Source: Paraburkholderia sp. BL23I1N1 (GTDB lineage Bacteria; Pseudomonadota; Gammaproteobacteria; Burkholderiales; Burkholderiaceae). Taken from it: DNA of 64,000 nt. Under the pieces are notes generated by a model. It searched no databases. It saw only the letters and a program-made list of their open reading frames with translations, and was not told the DNA's origin. How positions within the stretch are numbered: position 1 is the stretch's first letter; each line of letters opens with the position of its first letter. Made by a program: the position numbers and the translations under genes. Where the stretch lies: assembly GCF_003610295.1 (NCBI RefSeq), contig NZ_RAPV01000002.1, positions 1,302,001 through 1,366,000 of the forward strand, written 5' to 3'. Below, in pieces: positions 49,716 through 59,499 of this stretch.

Positions 49716-50645
49716 TTAATTCGTTTGTCGAATCACGCGCGCGTTTAGTTCGCCGGGAGACTGGATGCTTACAGCGATCTGCGTGCGCCGCGTAAACGAC
49801 AGCAGCAATCCACCACCTACAACGATGAATATGCCGACGATGCTCAAGCCGTCCGGGAAATGACCAAATATGATCCATCCCAGCAGTGCGGCCCATACCA
49901 ACTGCACGTACATAAATGGTGTTAGCGTGGAAACCGGCGCGTATCGGAATGCGCGGATGACGCAGAAATGACCGAGACCTGCGTACACGCCTAGCGACAA
50001 AATCGCAAGGGTCTGCGTCCACGTTGGCGTCGCTCCTTGCCGGAACCAAGGGAGCGCGACACTAAGGCAAACGGTTCCCACTAACGCAGTGTAAAAAAGC
50101 ATTGTCACGCTGTCCTCGGTCTGACTCAGCTTTCTCGTTAGTATCTGATAGAAACTGAATGAGACGGCGGATGCCAATACGAGCAATACTCCCTCTATTG
50201 GTAAGTGGCTGCTCGGGCGTGAGATGAGAATCGCGCCTAATGCTCCTACCGAGATTGCGCACCAGCCAACACGCCCCACTCGTTCGCCCAGCCAAGGGCC
50301 GGCCAATATTGTGGCAATCAAGGGCGACATGAACGCCAGACCGGCCGTCTCTGCCATCGGCAAGATGTGCAGAGCTACAAGGCCGAAAATGCTTGTTGCA
50401 AGCAAAAGCAGTCCGCGACATATCTGTGTGGGCAGACTCTTGGTAGCAAGCACGGAGCGGCCGCGGGATGGCACAAAGAAGAGCACCATCAGTGCCAAGT
50501 GCACTGTGTACCGTGCCCACACGAGCAGCGGGACGGAAATGGTCAGCGAAAGCTTTTTCGCGGTCGCGTCCATCGAGACAAGTAAAAATTGGGAAATCAA
50601 CAGCAACGCGATACCGCGCAGTGAGTTCGAAGGAGTGCGTGACAT
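49716..50645 (-). CDS. EamA/DMT-family transporter
   Basis: The 309-residue protein has ten hydrophobic segments in two EamA repeats (RGIALLLISQFLLVSMDATAK at the start, GVYAGLGHFCVIRAFRYAP in the second). Drug/metabolite transporters of this type export small metabolites. Substrate unknown. It converges with the WbpM-like gene, 135 bases apart; no clear terminator was seen between them. Confidence 0.9.
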   Translation of the reverse strand: MSRTPSNSLRGIALLLISQFLLVSMDATAKKLSLTISVPLLVWARYTVHLALMVLFFVPSRGRSVLATKSLPTQICRGLLLLATSIFGLVALHILPMAETAGLAFMSPLIATILAGPWLGERVGRVGWCAISVGALGAILISRPSSHLPIEGVLLVLASAVSFSFYQILTRKLSQTEDSVTMLFYTALVGTVCLSVALPWFRQGATPTWTQTLAILSLGVYAGLGHFCVIRAFRYAPVSTLTPFMYVQLVWAALLGWIIFGHFPDGLSIVGIFIVVGGGLLLSFTRRTQIAVSIQSPGELNARVIRQTN

Positions 50646-50809
50646 CTTTCAGTGAATATTTTGGGCATGATGGAAGGTCGTCTCGATAGTTGGTTCACAC
50701 GTACGACAGCGAAACCACTTGTCGATAGAAATGCATCATTGCCTGCCTGGTGGATATTTCTAGGAAATGGCGTCGATGACCACGGAGAGATGATTGGCGA
50801 TGGCAGGCG

Positions 50810-52078
50810 TCAGCCGGTTTCCGATATGCCGACCCTTTTGCTTTGGGGCGGTGTGGACGTAAGAAACAGGTTTCCCACTCCAATAAATGGCCTTTCGATA
50901 AGGCGATAGGATGCCTCCGCCACCAAGAAAGAAATCGCCACATAAGCAGTGAACTGAATGCCATATCCCATTCTTGTCAATTTAAGAAATTCTGGAATAT
51001 TTTCGTAATAACGGAAAAATAGATCGTTGTAAATCTGAACGACAACCCAGTGAGCGAGGTACACAGCGTAGGAGCGTGATCCAATGTATTCCAGCAACGA
51101 GCGAAGCAATGGAATTTCAAATATCCATCCTCGATTTAGTGAGGCAAGCAGAACGAGTGCCACGGATACCAGCTCATAAGACAGAAGTGCAGCCGACGAG
51201 GTGTCGAAGTTTGACGAGGCAGTGCCGTCGAGTAGAGCGGTATTCGTTACGCCTGGCAAGAGCGCTAGCAATGCGCAAGCGCTGAATGCGATTGTGGTCT
51301 TTAGCGTGGTTTGAAGTCGATTGGAGGCAAGCGTCGCCTGCAGTCTTGTTCGTAACACTGCGCTCACGCTTTGCATATGTTCTAAGTTACTTATATGTGC
51401 TTTTGGAGGGCGCTCAAAAATTACCGAGATAAGCACGCCGTAGAAAAGTGCGTCGAAACGGGTATGTGAAACGTTGATGATATTCCCGGAAGTCAACGGT
51501 CTAAATACAGCGAGAACAATGGCAATACCTGCAAGTAAGGCTGCAATTCGCTGCTGTCGCCGCGCACACAAAACAAGCAGGATCGGAGTGAACAGATAGA
51601 AATGCTCTTCTACAGCCAATGACCAATACGGGGCAAGATTATCGGTTACTGCGCCCGCTGCTAGGGCGTAGTTATAAATCCCTCCATATATGGAGACGAT
51701 TTCTCGAAATATGTTCGCGGGGTAAGCAAAGGAAGAATTACTGCCGTCTCGATGTAGCAAACCTGAGACCAGAATGGCAATCATCATATAAAACGAGGCC
51801 GATGGCAGAATTCGGAATACACGGCGGAGATAAAAGGTGACAACCTGATTCCGGCTTTGGGAGATTCGCGTTGTCAGGTCCAGACCGCCAAAGTCCGGTA
51901 TCGAACGCATGAATGAACGGGAGACGACAAAGCCCGAAATGACAAAAAAAAGGTCGACCCCGGTGAACGTCGAATATAGGTAAGGTGTAAACAATCTGTT
52001 GAACGGCGCATGGGCATACACTACCAAGAGCACGGCCACTGCGCGAAGACGTTCTATTTCTAAATTTTTCGAACTCAT
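50810..52078 (-). CDS. Acyltransferase 3 family membrane protein, copy C
   Basis: The 422-residue protein starts MSSKNLEIERLRAVAVLLVV and matches copy A (20934-22175) over long stretches: GVDLFFVISGFVVSRSF, YLRRVFRI, HFYL and NDLFFRYYE. The two are paralogues. Copy C is visibly more AT-rich than flanking genes, which suggests separate acquisition. It would O-acylate a glycan. An IS5-family element lies just upstream of its start and may affect its promoter. Confidence 0.9.
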   Translation of the reverse strand: MSSKNLEIERLRAVAVLLVVYAHAPFNRLFTPYLYSTFTGVDLFFVISGFVVSRSFMRSIPDFGGLDLTTRISQSRNQVVTFYLRRVFRILPSASFYMMIAILVSGLLHRDGSNSSFAYPANIFREIVSIYGGIYNYALAAGAVTDNLAPYWSLAVEEHFYLFTPILLVLCARRQQRIAALLAGIAIVLAVFRPLTSGNIINVSHTRFDALFYGVLISVIFERPPKAHISNLEHMQSVSAVLRTRLQATLASNRLQTTLKTTIAFSACALLALLPGVTNTALLDGTASSNFDTSSAALLSYELVSVALVLLASLNRGWIFEIPLLRSLLEYIGSRSYAVYLAHWVVVQIYNDLFFRYYENIPEFLKLTRMGYGIQFTAYVAISFLVAEASYRLIERPFIGVGNLFLTSTPPQSKRVGISETG

Positions 52079-52121
52079 GCAGCATTCCATGCGCCTACTG
52101 GCGTCTCGAAAAAAGCCTTAG

Positions 52122-52980
52122 AGAGGGTGTTAGGCACTTTTTGCCGGACCTGGTATCCTGGCAGGATGAAAAAACGCAGGCCATACCCGACGGATGTATT
52201 GGATGAAGAGTGGTACTTCGCCGCTCCGTACCTGAGCTTGATGAACAAGGACGCACCGCAGCACCGCTATGAACTGCGCGAGATGTTCAACGCGCTGCGC
52301 TGGATCGTACGCGCGGGTGCTCCGTGGCGTCTGTTGCCAAATGATTTTCCGCCGTGGGAGCTTGTTTACCAGCAGACGCAACGCTGGATTCAGGCGGGTT
52401 GCTTCGAGGCCATGGTGAACGAGCTGCGTTCGATCATCCGGGTCGCGCAGGGCCGACAGGGCCAGCCCAGCGCGGTCATCCTCGATGGGCGCACGCTGCA
52501 GTCGACCTGCGAAAGTGGACCTCGCGCCGGTTACGACGGCTACAAACGCAAACGCGGTAGCAAGGTCCACATGGCGGTTGATACTTTGGGGCAATTGCTT
52601 GCTGTGCATGTTACGCCGGCCAACGAACAGGAGCGCGCGCAGGTCGGAGAACTGGCACGTCAGGTTCAGCAGGCCACGGGCCAGACGGTCAAGGTGGCGT
52701 TCGCCGATCAGGGATATGCCGGCGAAGAGCCTGCGCAGGCGGCACTCGACGAAGGAATCGAGCTTCAGGTAATCAAGCTGTCGGAGGCGAAAAAGGGCTT
52801 CGTGCTGTTGCCGCGCCGCTGGGTGGTCGAGCGCAGCTTCGGCTGGCTTAACCGCTTCCGCCGACTGGCCAGAGACTACGAGCGATTGCCCGAAACCTTG
52901 GCTGCTTTGCACTTCGTCGTATTCGCCGTGCTTATGCTTGTCCACTTCGCAACCCTTAACAAAAGTACCTAACACCCTCT
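52122..52980 (+). mobile_element. IS5-family insertion sequence, 859 bases
   Basis: The ends form 20-base inverted repeats, agagggtgttaggcactttt (52122-52141) and its complement at 52961-52980, with one mismatch. A single transposase frame lies between. No clear target duplication is visible; the flanks read cttag on the left and aactg on the right. Inserted between the acyltransferase copy C and the second WecA-like gene; neither is interrupted. Confidence 0.93.
52166..52972 (+). CDS. IS5-family transposase
   Basis: The 268-residue DDE transposase has catalytic-region motifs VILDGRTL, VAFADQGYAG and VVERSFGWLNRFRRLARDYE, the last matching the Y/R-E signature of the IS5 group. The frame is intact and starts MKKRRPYPTDV at ATG 52166. 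The stop codon lies inside the right inverted repeat, so the element appears complete and potentially active. Confidence 0.93.
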   Translation: MKKRRPYPTDVLDEEWYFAAPYLSLMNKDAPQHRYELREMFNALRWIVRAGAPWRLLPNDFPPWELVYQQTQRWIQAGCFEAMVNELRSIIRVAQGRQGQPSAVILDGRTLQSTCESGPRAGYDGYKRKRGSKVHMAVDTLGQLLAVHVTPANEQERAQVGELARQVQQATGQTVKVAFADQGYAGEEPAQAALDEGIELQVIKLSEAKKGFVLLPRRWVVERSFGWLNRFRRLARDYERLPETLAALHFVVFAVLMLVHFATLNKST

Positions 52981-53015
52981 AACTGAACAGCATTATGCGC
53001 TTCAGCGCCTTTTTG

Positions 53016-54116
53016 CTACTGCTTCCCCTTCCTCACCACCATCCACCGCGGCGACTTAAACCGCACGATGCTCACGTAAAGCCACACATAAGTCGCGGCG
53101 AACACCACCACAAAACAAAACAGATGCAGCGTATGCCGCCAGAACAACGTCGCCGGCACGACTGCAATCAGACATAGCAGCCACAGATACGGCGAAGTTA
53201 ACGAATTCCGTCGCGTCAACTCCCGCGCCGTCCTAGCTCCCACCGCCCACCGCATCAACCGCTTATAAACCAGCATATGCAGATGTACGCCATCGGGAAT
53301 CCCAGGCGACATCCCGCGAATAAACTTCTTCCGGTAGATCGAAAAGCACGTCTCAAAGATCGGATACATGAACAACAGCACCGGATACCACGCCGACACT
53401 TCGCGGTTGCGCATCACCAGCATGATCGACAGTTCGGCGAGCATGAAGCCGATGAAATACGCGCCACCATCGCCGAGAAAAATCAGCCCCGCCGGAAAAT
53501 TCCAGATGAAGAAGCCAAGCACCGCGCCCATCATCATGAACGACGCCGACAGCACGATCGGATCGGACACCTGGAACGCCACGTAGGCGAGCGACGCGAA
53601 CATCATGAACGCGACCATCGACGCGAGGCCATTGAAGCCGTCGATGATATTGATCGCGTTGGCGAGCGCCGCCACGGCCAGCACAGTGACCGCGCAGGAG
53701 ATCACCGCGTACGAGAGCAGAAAATCGAGCGGCGGCACGCTGATGCGCGTGACGGCGATATCCAGCAGGAAGTAGGCGAGGGCGGCAGCCGCCATCGTAC
53801 AGACGAGCCGCGCGAGCGGCGGCACGCGCTTGGTCAGATCCTCGACCAGGCCCGAGACGAACGCCGGCATGCCGCACGCGATGAGCCCCAGAATGCCACC
53901 CGACACGGCGGGATATGCATGATGCAACTGCACGGCAGACACGATCAGCCCGATCAGAATCCCGGCGCCGCCGATACGCGGCACGGGACGCACATGGAAT
54001 TTCTGCACGCCGGCCAGATCGGTATCGGTCGAGAATTTTTCATGCAAATGCGCATAGCGCACGATCAACAGCGTGATCAGCAGTGAAACGAGAAAGCCGA
54101 GCGCAAAACTAAGCAT
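53016..54116 (-). CDS. Second polyprenyl-phosphate sugar-1-phosphate transferase (MraY/WecA-like)
   Basis: The 366-residue membrane protein has about eleven hydrophobic segments, FHVRPVPRIGGAGILIGL, AINIIDGFNGLASMVAF and GLIFLGDGGAYFIGFML, the conserved cytosolic loops of the family. It is distinct from the WbiH-like enzyme at 46651. It could start a second glycan, such as the exopolysaccharide of the next locus. ATG at 54116 is chosen from the membrane-helix start. Confidence 0.9.
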   Translation of the reverse strand: MLSFALGFLVSLLITLLIVRYAHLHEKFSTDTDLAGVQKFHVRPVPRIGGAGILIGLIVSAVQLHHAYPAVSGGILGLIACGMPAFVSGLVEDLTKRVPPLARLVCTMAAAALAYFLLDIAVTRISVPPLDFLLSYAVISCAVTVLAVAALANAINIIDGFNGLASMVAFMMFASLAYVAFQVSDPIVLSASFMMMGAVLGFFIWNFPAGLIFLGDGGAYFIGFMLAELSIMLVMRNREVSAWYPVLLFMYPIFETCFSIYRKKFIRGMSPGIPDGVHLHMLVYKRLMRWAVGARTARELTRRNSLTSPYLWLLCLIAVVPATLFWRHTLHLFCFVVVFAATYVWLYVSIVRFKSPRWMVVRKGKQ

Positions 54117-54385
54117 GAAAGTGGGCCTGAGCGAAGACGCCGAATTATACAAACGAAACGCATACCGTCCTGAAAAGCAGTGTTTGCACCACGTGCGCGG
54201 AAAATCCCAGATAGTGAAGCTTTAACCGGCCGCAAACCCAAGCCTGTCATGGATTTCACCTATTTAACGAGGTCTGCGGAAGGCCGTTAACCTGGTTGCG
54301 GCGAAGTGTAAGTTGCAGGCGAAAAAGATGATCGCCGACGCAGCGCGGGGTTCGCCGCCGATCCATCAGACGTTCCGGAGACCCA

Positions 54386-55942
54386 ATGCTTAACAACATC
54401 ACCATTCGTGGCGGCCTGACGCTAGTGATCAGCGTGTTCGTTGCGTTCCTGCTGACCGTAATCGGCGTCGGCTACGGTGCGCTGAAGCTCGCGAATAGCA
54501 GCCTCGATGAAACGCAGCACAGTGCCGTGGCACTGTCTCATCTGAAGGCAAGCTCCGAGAAGCTGCTGCAGGTGCAACTCGCGCTCGGCTCCTATCAGAC
54601 GCTCTTCAGCGTCGGCAAGCAAACGGACGACCTGTTGCCGGCCGCGCATAAGGTGCTGGTCGAATCGCACAAAGACTTCGGCAGCTACATGGCCGGCCCG
54701 TTCGCGAGCGAGGATGAGAAGAAATTCGCGCAGGCCGTCGAGCAGGCACGCAATGCGCTCGTCGATAAGGCCATTGAACCTGAGTTCAAGGCGCTGACCG
54801 ACTTCGACTTCAATACCTTCCGCAACATCCAGGGCGAAACGGCGAACGCCCTTTACGCAGCCTATTCGAAATCCATCGGTGCGCTCGAGCGATTGCAGAT
54901 GGACAGTCAGCGCAAGCAAGCCGAGACGGCGGCGCAGCGCTTCCAGGTGGCGACGTTGCTGTTTGCCGCGATCGGCGCAATTTCCATCGTGATCGGCGTG
55001 ATGGCGCGAGTCGGTCTATCGGCGGCGGTGATCAAGCCGGTCAATGCAACGATCAAACACTTCGAGCGCATTGCTGCGGGCGATCTGACGATCGCAATCA
55101 AAAGCAAATCGCGCAACGAGATGGGCCAGTTATTGAGCGCATTGACGAAGATGCGAGACGGACTCGTCGAGACGGTGGCGAAGGTCCGCGGTAGTACCAC
55201 GGCGATCACGCAAGGCGCAAACGAGATCGCCTCGGGCAACGCCGATCTGTCGTCGCGCACCGAGCAGCAGGCTGCGGCACTTCAGCAGACAGCGGCAAGC
55301 ATGGAGCAGCTTTCGGCGACGGTGAAGCAGAACGCCGACAACGCGAAGCAGGCGAACCGATTGGCGCAGGGGGCGTTGGACACGGTGACGCGTGGCGGCG
55401 CTGTGGTGTCGCGCGTCACCGAGACGATGGACGGAATCACTGAATCGTCGCGCAAGGTGGCCGAGATCATCGGCATGATCGAGGGGATCGCGTTTCAGAC
55501 CAACATTCTCGCGTTAAACGCAGCAGTGGAGGCGGCGCGGGCGGGCGAGCAGGGGCGTGGCTTCGCGGTGGTGGCCTCCGAGGTGCGCAGCCTCGCGCAG
55601 CGCTCCGGCGCGGCAGCGAAGGAAATCAAGGAACTGATCGGCGAATCGGCCGCGAAGGTGGAGCAGGGTGCATCGCTCGTGTCCGACGCACAGAAGACAA
55701 TTCACGAAGCCATGGACGCGGTTCAACGCGTCACGGGCGTCATGAATGAAATCGAGGCGTCGGCGCTCGAACAGAGCGACGGGATCGAGCAGGTCAACAA
55801 GGCAGTCTCACAGATCGACGAAGTCACGCAGCACAATGCGGCTCTCGTAGAAGAGGCCGCTGCGGCGGCCAAATCGCTGGAAGAGCAAGCGACGGTGCTG
55901 CGCGATGCGGTCGCGGTGTTCCGGCTCGAGATGCATCAATGA
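54386..55942 (+). CDS. Methyl-accepting chemotaxis protein, Tar-like
   Basis: The 518-residue receptor has a membrane segment (about 8-32), a periplasmic four-helix-bundle ligand region (33-190), a second segment (about 192-215), a HAMP domain and a cytoplasmic signalling domain whose tip reads [20 protein letters not shown] and [20 protein letters not shown]. It lacks a C-terminal CheR-binding pentapeptide. A ggag site precedes the ATG. The ligand cannot be read from sequence. Confidence 0.97.
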   Translation: MLNNITIRGGLTLVISVFVAFLLTVIGVGYGALKLANSSLDETQHSAVALSHLKASSEKLLQVQLALGSYQTLFSVGKQTDDLLPAAHKVLVESHKDFGSYMAGPFASEDEKKFAQAVEQARNALVDKAIEPEFKALTDFDFNTFRNIQGETANALYAAYSKSIGALERLQMDSQRKQAETAAQRFQVATLLFAAIGAISIVIGVMARVGLSAAVIKPVNATIKHFERIAAGDLTIAIKSKSRNEMGQLLSALTKMRDGLVETVAKVRGSTTAITQGANEIASGNADLSSRTEQQAAALQQTAASMEQLSATVKQNADNAKQANRLAQGALDTVTRGGAVVSRVTETMDGITESSRKVAEIIGMIEGIAFQTNILALNAAVEAARAGEQGRGFAVVASEVRSLAQRSGAAAKEIKELIGESAAKVEQGASLVSDAQKTIHEAMDAVQRVTGVMNEIEASALEQSDGIEQVNKAVSQIDEVTQHNAALVEEAAAAAKSLEEQATVLRDAVAVFRLEMHQ

Positions 55943-56478
55943 AGGCGGACAGTGAGGCAGCCTCGATTGATTTCCGCAACTGCAGAGGTGCATCACTGTC
56001 GTGCAACATCTCAGATTATAAGGCTACCTAATCAATCAGGACGCTGCCGTTCTCCGGTGCACCAGTGCAGTTGAATGACCTGCTTTCACAGTCTTGCCCC
56101 GGTCACTATCGTTCGCCGGTTGCTCGTCGCTGGGCGTTTATTCGATAGAAACCCAGTAAGACATTTTTATAGCTCACCTATTTATATTATTAATATAAAA
56201 GTGAAAATTACCGCTAAATAGTCATACGTTACACGTTGTTACGGTTCAAATCTCGTTAAAAACGTTTCATCTGTGTAACATTGCGGCTCCTACAGGTCAG
56301 ATCAAACGATCGTTCTGTCCAGGCGGTACGCATGTTGTGTAGTTGCGCCCGGTTTAGCGGGGTGCATAGGCCGTCCTGCCTTCTTTCATCCTGATTCAGT
56401 CGCTAAAGGTTTCCCATGAGGACGCCTGGGCGAGCTTTTGCCTGAATCAGGGCCGACACAAGCTCAGATGACAAGCAA
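55943..56478 (+). promoter_or_regulatory. Long AT-rich upstream region of exopolysaccharide locus
   Basis: No gene in 536 bases. From about 56150 to 56290 the sequence turns markedly AT-rich, with a perfect odd palindrome tatatta-t-taatata (56183-56197) and a separated GTTACAC (56228-56234)/GTGTAAC (56273-56279) inverted repeat. The leader after it is more than 180 bases. This looks like a control region for the rightward gene at 56479; regulators are unknown. Confidence 0.5.
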
Positions 56479-57879
56479 ATGAAACTTCGATCCTTACTAA
56501 ACCATTCAATCTATTTAGTTCTCCCAATTTTTGCCGCGTGCGGTGGTGGAAGCGGCGGAGGGAGTGACCCCACTAGCGTTGCCGCCAACGCCGTTGATCC
56601 CGTGTCCGTCGTGAATGTCCTCAAGCACCCCGCGTCTGTCAGTGGCACCGCGATTCCGCCGTCCACGTCGATCAACGATTCGTCGGGCGCAGTCTGGTCG
56701 GTGAAGAGTGGCGTGGCCTATCGCGCGGGTGTGAAGGCGGGCTTTACGATGAACGTCACGTTGCTGCTCTGGTATGCCGGCAAGATGTATCAGGAAAACG
56801 TCGACAATCAATGGTGGGTCTGGCAGAACAGCAACTGGGTCGCATCGGCTGATCCGCGTCCTGCTTCCAGCTCGGGTTCTGGTTCCAGCCCCGCGTCGAG
56901 CACGCCCGCGACACCCACGCCTCCGGCGACGTCTGCGGCCATCCCGTTCTTCGGCGTGAACGAGCACTACAACTACGGCGGCATCTACACGTCGGTCCCG
57001 CTGGCCACCCAGGCTGCTGCCTTGGTCGACCTCGGAATGCCGGGGAATCGGCAGGATATTCACAGCTACGATCAGATCGATACCGTGGCGAATACGGTCA
57101 TTCCTGGCATGGGCTCGAACGTCACGATCATGCCCATGATCGATGCCTATCCGTGGGATGACCCATCGCTGAACGGACAAACGCCGACCGAGGCGAGCGC
57201 TTACGCATACGCCTACTCGATGGCGGCTTACGCAGCGACCAAGTTTAAGGGCGTACCGGCAGTCGAATTCGGCAACGAATACGATCTCGATAGCCACAAC
57301 CAACCGGTGGCCAACGACGGCGCCAACGTCTCCGACTATGACAACAACTATTGGCCGATCTGGCGCGGGGCGCTGCGCGGTTACTATGATGGATGGCGTT
57401 CGGTCGATACGGCAGGCACGACGAAGATCATCAACACCGCGTCATCGGGTTTCCTGCACCTGGGTTGGTACAAAGGTATGCTGACCGGCACCCAGCCTGA
57501 TGGTTCGACCGGACATCCTGTGGTGAAGACCGACATCATTCAGTTGCACTGGTACTCTGACGGTGGTGATCCGGAGAATACGTGGGGTGTGACGGGCACG
57601 AACTACAACGTTCTCAAGTCCCTGCACGACGCGTACAACCTCCCGATCATGTTCACTGAAATCGGCATCAACACCGATTTCACCACGGCGCAGGCGCAGA
57701 CGTACATCAACAAGACGATTCCTGAACTCGTCGCGGCGAAAGCCACGTACAACGTGATCGGCCTCAACTGGTACGAACTGTACGACGACCCTACCGGACA
57801 GTACGGGATCATGACGAGCAGCGCAGCCAAGAAGCCCATTTACACCACGCTGAAAACGGCAATCGCGGCGACGAAGTAA
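56479..57879 (+). CDS. Predicted lipoprotein, glycosidase-like with N-terminal beta domain
   Basis: The 466-residue protein starts with a signal peptide ending at C21 (LPIFAAC), a probable lipidation site, then a Gly-rich linker. Residues about 45-125 form a small domain with SSGAVWSVKSGVAYRAGVKA and LLLWYAGKMYQEN, a carbohydrate-associated repeat type. A Ser/Pro linker leads to a barrel-like domain (about 155-466). N266-E267 (EFGNEYDL), H357 (LHWYS) and E394 (MFTEIGIN) fit the acid/base, core and nucleophile pattern of clan GH-A. It may trim or release a secreted polysaccharide. The exact family is not certain. Confidence 0.78.
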   Translation: MKLRSLLNHSIYLVLPIFAACGGGSGGGSDPTSVAANAVDPVSVVNVLKHPASVSGTAIPPSTSINDSSGAVWSVKSGVAYRAGVKAGFTMNVTLLLWYAGKMYQENVDNQWWVWQNSNWVASADPRPASSSGSGSSPASSTPATPTPPATSAAIPFFGVNEHYNYGGIYTSVPLATQAAALVDLGMPGNRQDIHSYDQIDTVANTVIPGMGSNVTIMPMIDAYPWDDPSLNGQTPTEASAYAYAYSMAAYAATKFKGVPAVEFGNEYDLDSHNQPVANDGANVSDYDNNYWPIWRGALRGYYDGWRSVDTAGTTKIINTASSGFLHLGWYKGMLTGTQPDGSTGHPVVKTDIIQLHWYSDGGDPENTWGVTGTNYNVLKSLHDAYNLPIMFTEIGINTDFTTAQAQTYINKTIPELVAAKATYNVIGLNWYELYDDPTGQYGIMTSSAAKKPIYTTLKTAIAATK

Positions 57880-57892
57880 GCAGGTCAATGAC

Positions 57893-57919
57893 CCGGTTGT
57901 GCGCGGCGCGCGCAACCGG
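57893..57919. repeat. 12-base-pair hairpin after the lipoprotein gene
   Basis: ccggttgtgcgc and gcgcgcaaccgg pair over a three-base loop (ggc) with one G-T wobble. It starts 14 bases after the stop codon and has no T tract. It may slow decay of the mRNA or assist the next hairpin. Confidence 0.5.
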
Positions 57920-58018
57920 CTCTGATGATCCGGCAGGTCACGCTCACGGTTCCGATTTGGGATGCACTGAGTGCGCGTGGCTTGTGCGCTTCTTTTGAGC
58001 TGTTTCGCGTACGCATAG

Positions 58019-58072
58019 CGGCCGATCTCCAATCCGAGGCACAGTGTCTCGGATTGGAGATCGGCCGAATTT
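58019..58072 (+). terminator. Terminator with 20-base-pair perfect stem
   Basis: Arms at 58019-58038 and 58048-58067 pair perfectly over a nine-base loop, gcacagtgt, and are followed by aattttta. The T tract fits rightward transcription from the lipoprotein gene; the site also lies just beyond the stop of the convergent glycosyltransferase gene. Confidence 0.88.
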
Positions 58073-58090
58073 TTACGCTTTACAAAGACT

Positions 58091-59071
58091 TTACCGTTCG
58101 GAGAAACGCCGTACGAAGCTGTAAAAAATTCTCGGATGAATTTTGAGCAGGAACATCACGAACGACAATTTCGGACGGCTATCCGCAACCATGCGATAGA
58201 GGTGTTGCAGGTGCAACCTCTCGGAAACCGTTTGCAGGATCGGGCTGGCCAGTCGATACGTGGGGGCTCTCATTGCCACCTGGAAAGCGACCGTTCTAAA
58301 GCCATAGATGTATTTCAACCTGAAAAGACGCCGTTCCCTGTTCTTGATCGGCAGTGATGCCGTGGTCTTCTCCACGAGGTCCATGATGGTGAAGAGGTCG
58401 ACAATCTTTGGATTGAACCGGGTCGAGATGCCACTATCGCGAAGCACGTAGAAATACAAGCAGTCCGGTATCAGGCGCACAGTCTTCGATCTGCCCAAGG
58501 TCTGGACCGACACGCAGATGTCTTCGTAAATGAGTCCGCTCGGATGGTGGACGCCGACAAAGATCGAACGCCGCACAAGCTTGTTCCAACAGTAGGCCTG
58601 GAGCTTCAGATCCATGATTCCTTCAACAGCCTCGACCCCGCTGATCACCTTGTCGTCGCTTTCAATCTGATAATTCACCGTGCCATCGGAATTGACGTTA
58701 GTGGCCGCAAAGATCACAACGTCAGCGTCATGCTCCAGCGCCTCTTCAATGACTCTCTCTATCAAATTTGGATGAACGTAGTCATCGCTGTCGACGCATA
58801 GCACATAGTCGCCGCTTGCTTCCATGGCAGCAATTCGGCGCGTTTCGGCAAGCCCCTGATTGCGTTCGTTCGTCACCAGCTTCCATGCCACTTTGTTCTG
58901 CGAACTCAGCACGCGATCCGTGATTTCGCCGGACCGGTCCGGGCTGCAGTCGTCGACGGCGATGATCTCAAAGTCCGTACAGGTCTGCGACAAAAGCGAC
59001 TGAAGGCAAGCTTCAACGTAAGGCTCGACGTTGTAGATTGGCAGCAGAACGCTTACTTTTGGCATTGACAT
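58091..59071 (-). CDS. Family 2 glycosyltransferase
   Basis: The 326-residue cytoplasmic transferase has KVSVLLPIYNVEPYVEACLQ, EIIAVDDCSPDRSGEI and VLCVDSDDYVHP with the metal-binding DSDD. ATG at 59071 begins MSMPKVS; the longer upstream frame has no family sequence. It diverges from the next glycosyltransferase across a 428-base intergenic region. The sugar is unknown. Resembles exopolysaccharide transferases of the WcaA/EpsE group. Confidence 0.87.
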   Translation of the reverse strand: MSMPKVSVLLPIYNVEPYVEACLQSLLSQTCTDFEIIAVDDCSPDRSGEITDRVLSSQNKVAWKLVTNERNQGLAETRRIAAMEASGDYVLCVDSDDYVHPNLIERVIEEALEHDADVVIFAATNVNSDGTVNYQIESDDKVISGVEAVEGIMDLKLQAYCWNKLVRRSIFVGVHHPSGLIYEDICVSVQTLGRSKTVRLIPDCLYFYVLRDSGISTRFNPKIVDLFTIMDLVEKTTASLPIKNRERRLFRLKYIYGFRTVAFQVAMRAPTYRLASPILQTVSERLHLQHLYRMVADSRPKLSFVMFLLKIHPRIFYSFVRRFSER

Positions 59072-59499
59072 AGATGGCGCCCGGAGATTGAGGTGTCGGA
59101 CTGCGATTGCTGTAACGTGAGTTGCGCGATGCTTGCGCACTGGCACGCACATTTTTTCAGTGGACCACCGTAGCGACTCGGTGTTTGCCGGTCGGTGCGA
59201 TATGTCACATTTCCGCGTTCGCTCTGAACACCTGAATCCACCGCGAGAATCGAACGTCTCGTGGAACTCCCCGGAATCCCCTTGCCGTCTGCCATGACGG
59301 CAATGCGGTGTTAATTGTCTGCACTTTCCACGCATGGTTGCCTGATCGGACCGCCGAGCGTGTGTCCCTGCACTGTGTGTTTCCGAACGTACTAGATCCT
59401 CGCCGCACCGCAATATGCAGGCGTACAGGGGGCGTGCCGAAATATTCGCGTGGTCCGCGTCAGACGAGTCGACGTCGATTTTGAAGAGTCACCCATCCT
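59072..59499. other. Intergenic region between two divergent glycosyltransferase genes
   Basis: No gene in 428 bases; presumably promoters for both directions. tggcacg at 59141-59147 resembles half of a sigma-54 site, but the -12 half reads tttttt. No clear regulatory motif is supported. Confidence 0.4.

Noticed and set aside
59141..59155. Sigma-54-like site tggcacg
   Set aside because: The -12 half lacks the required GC; reads tttttt instead.
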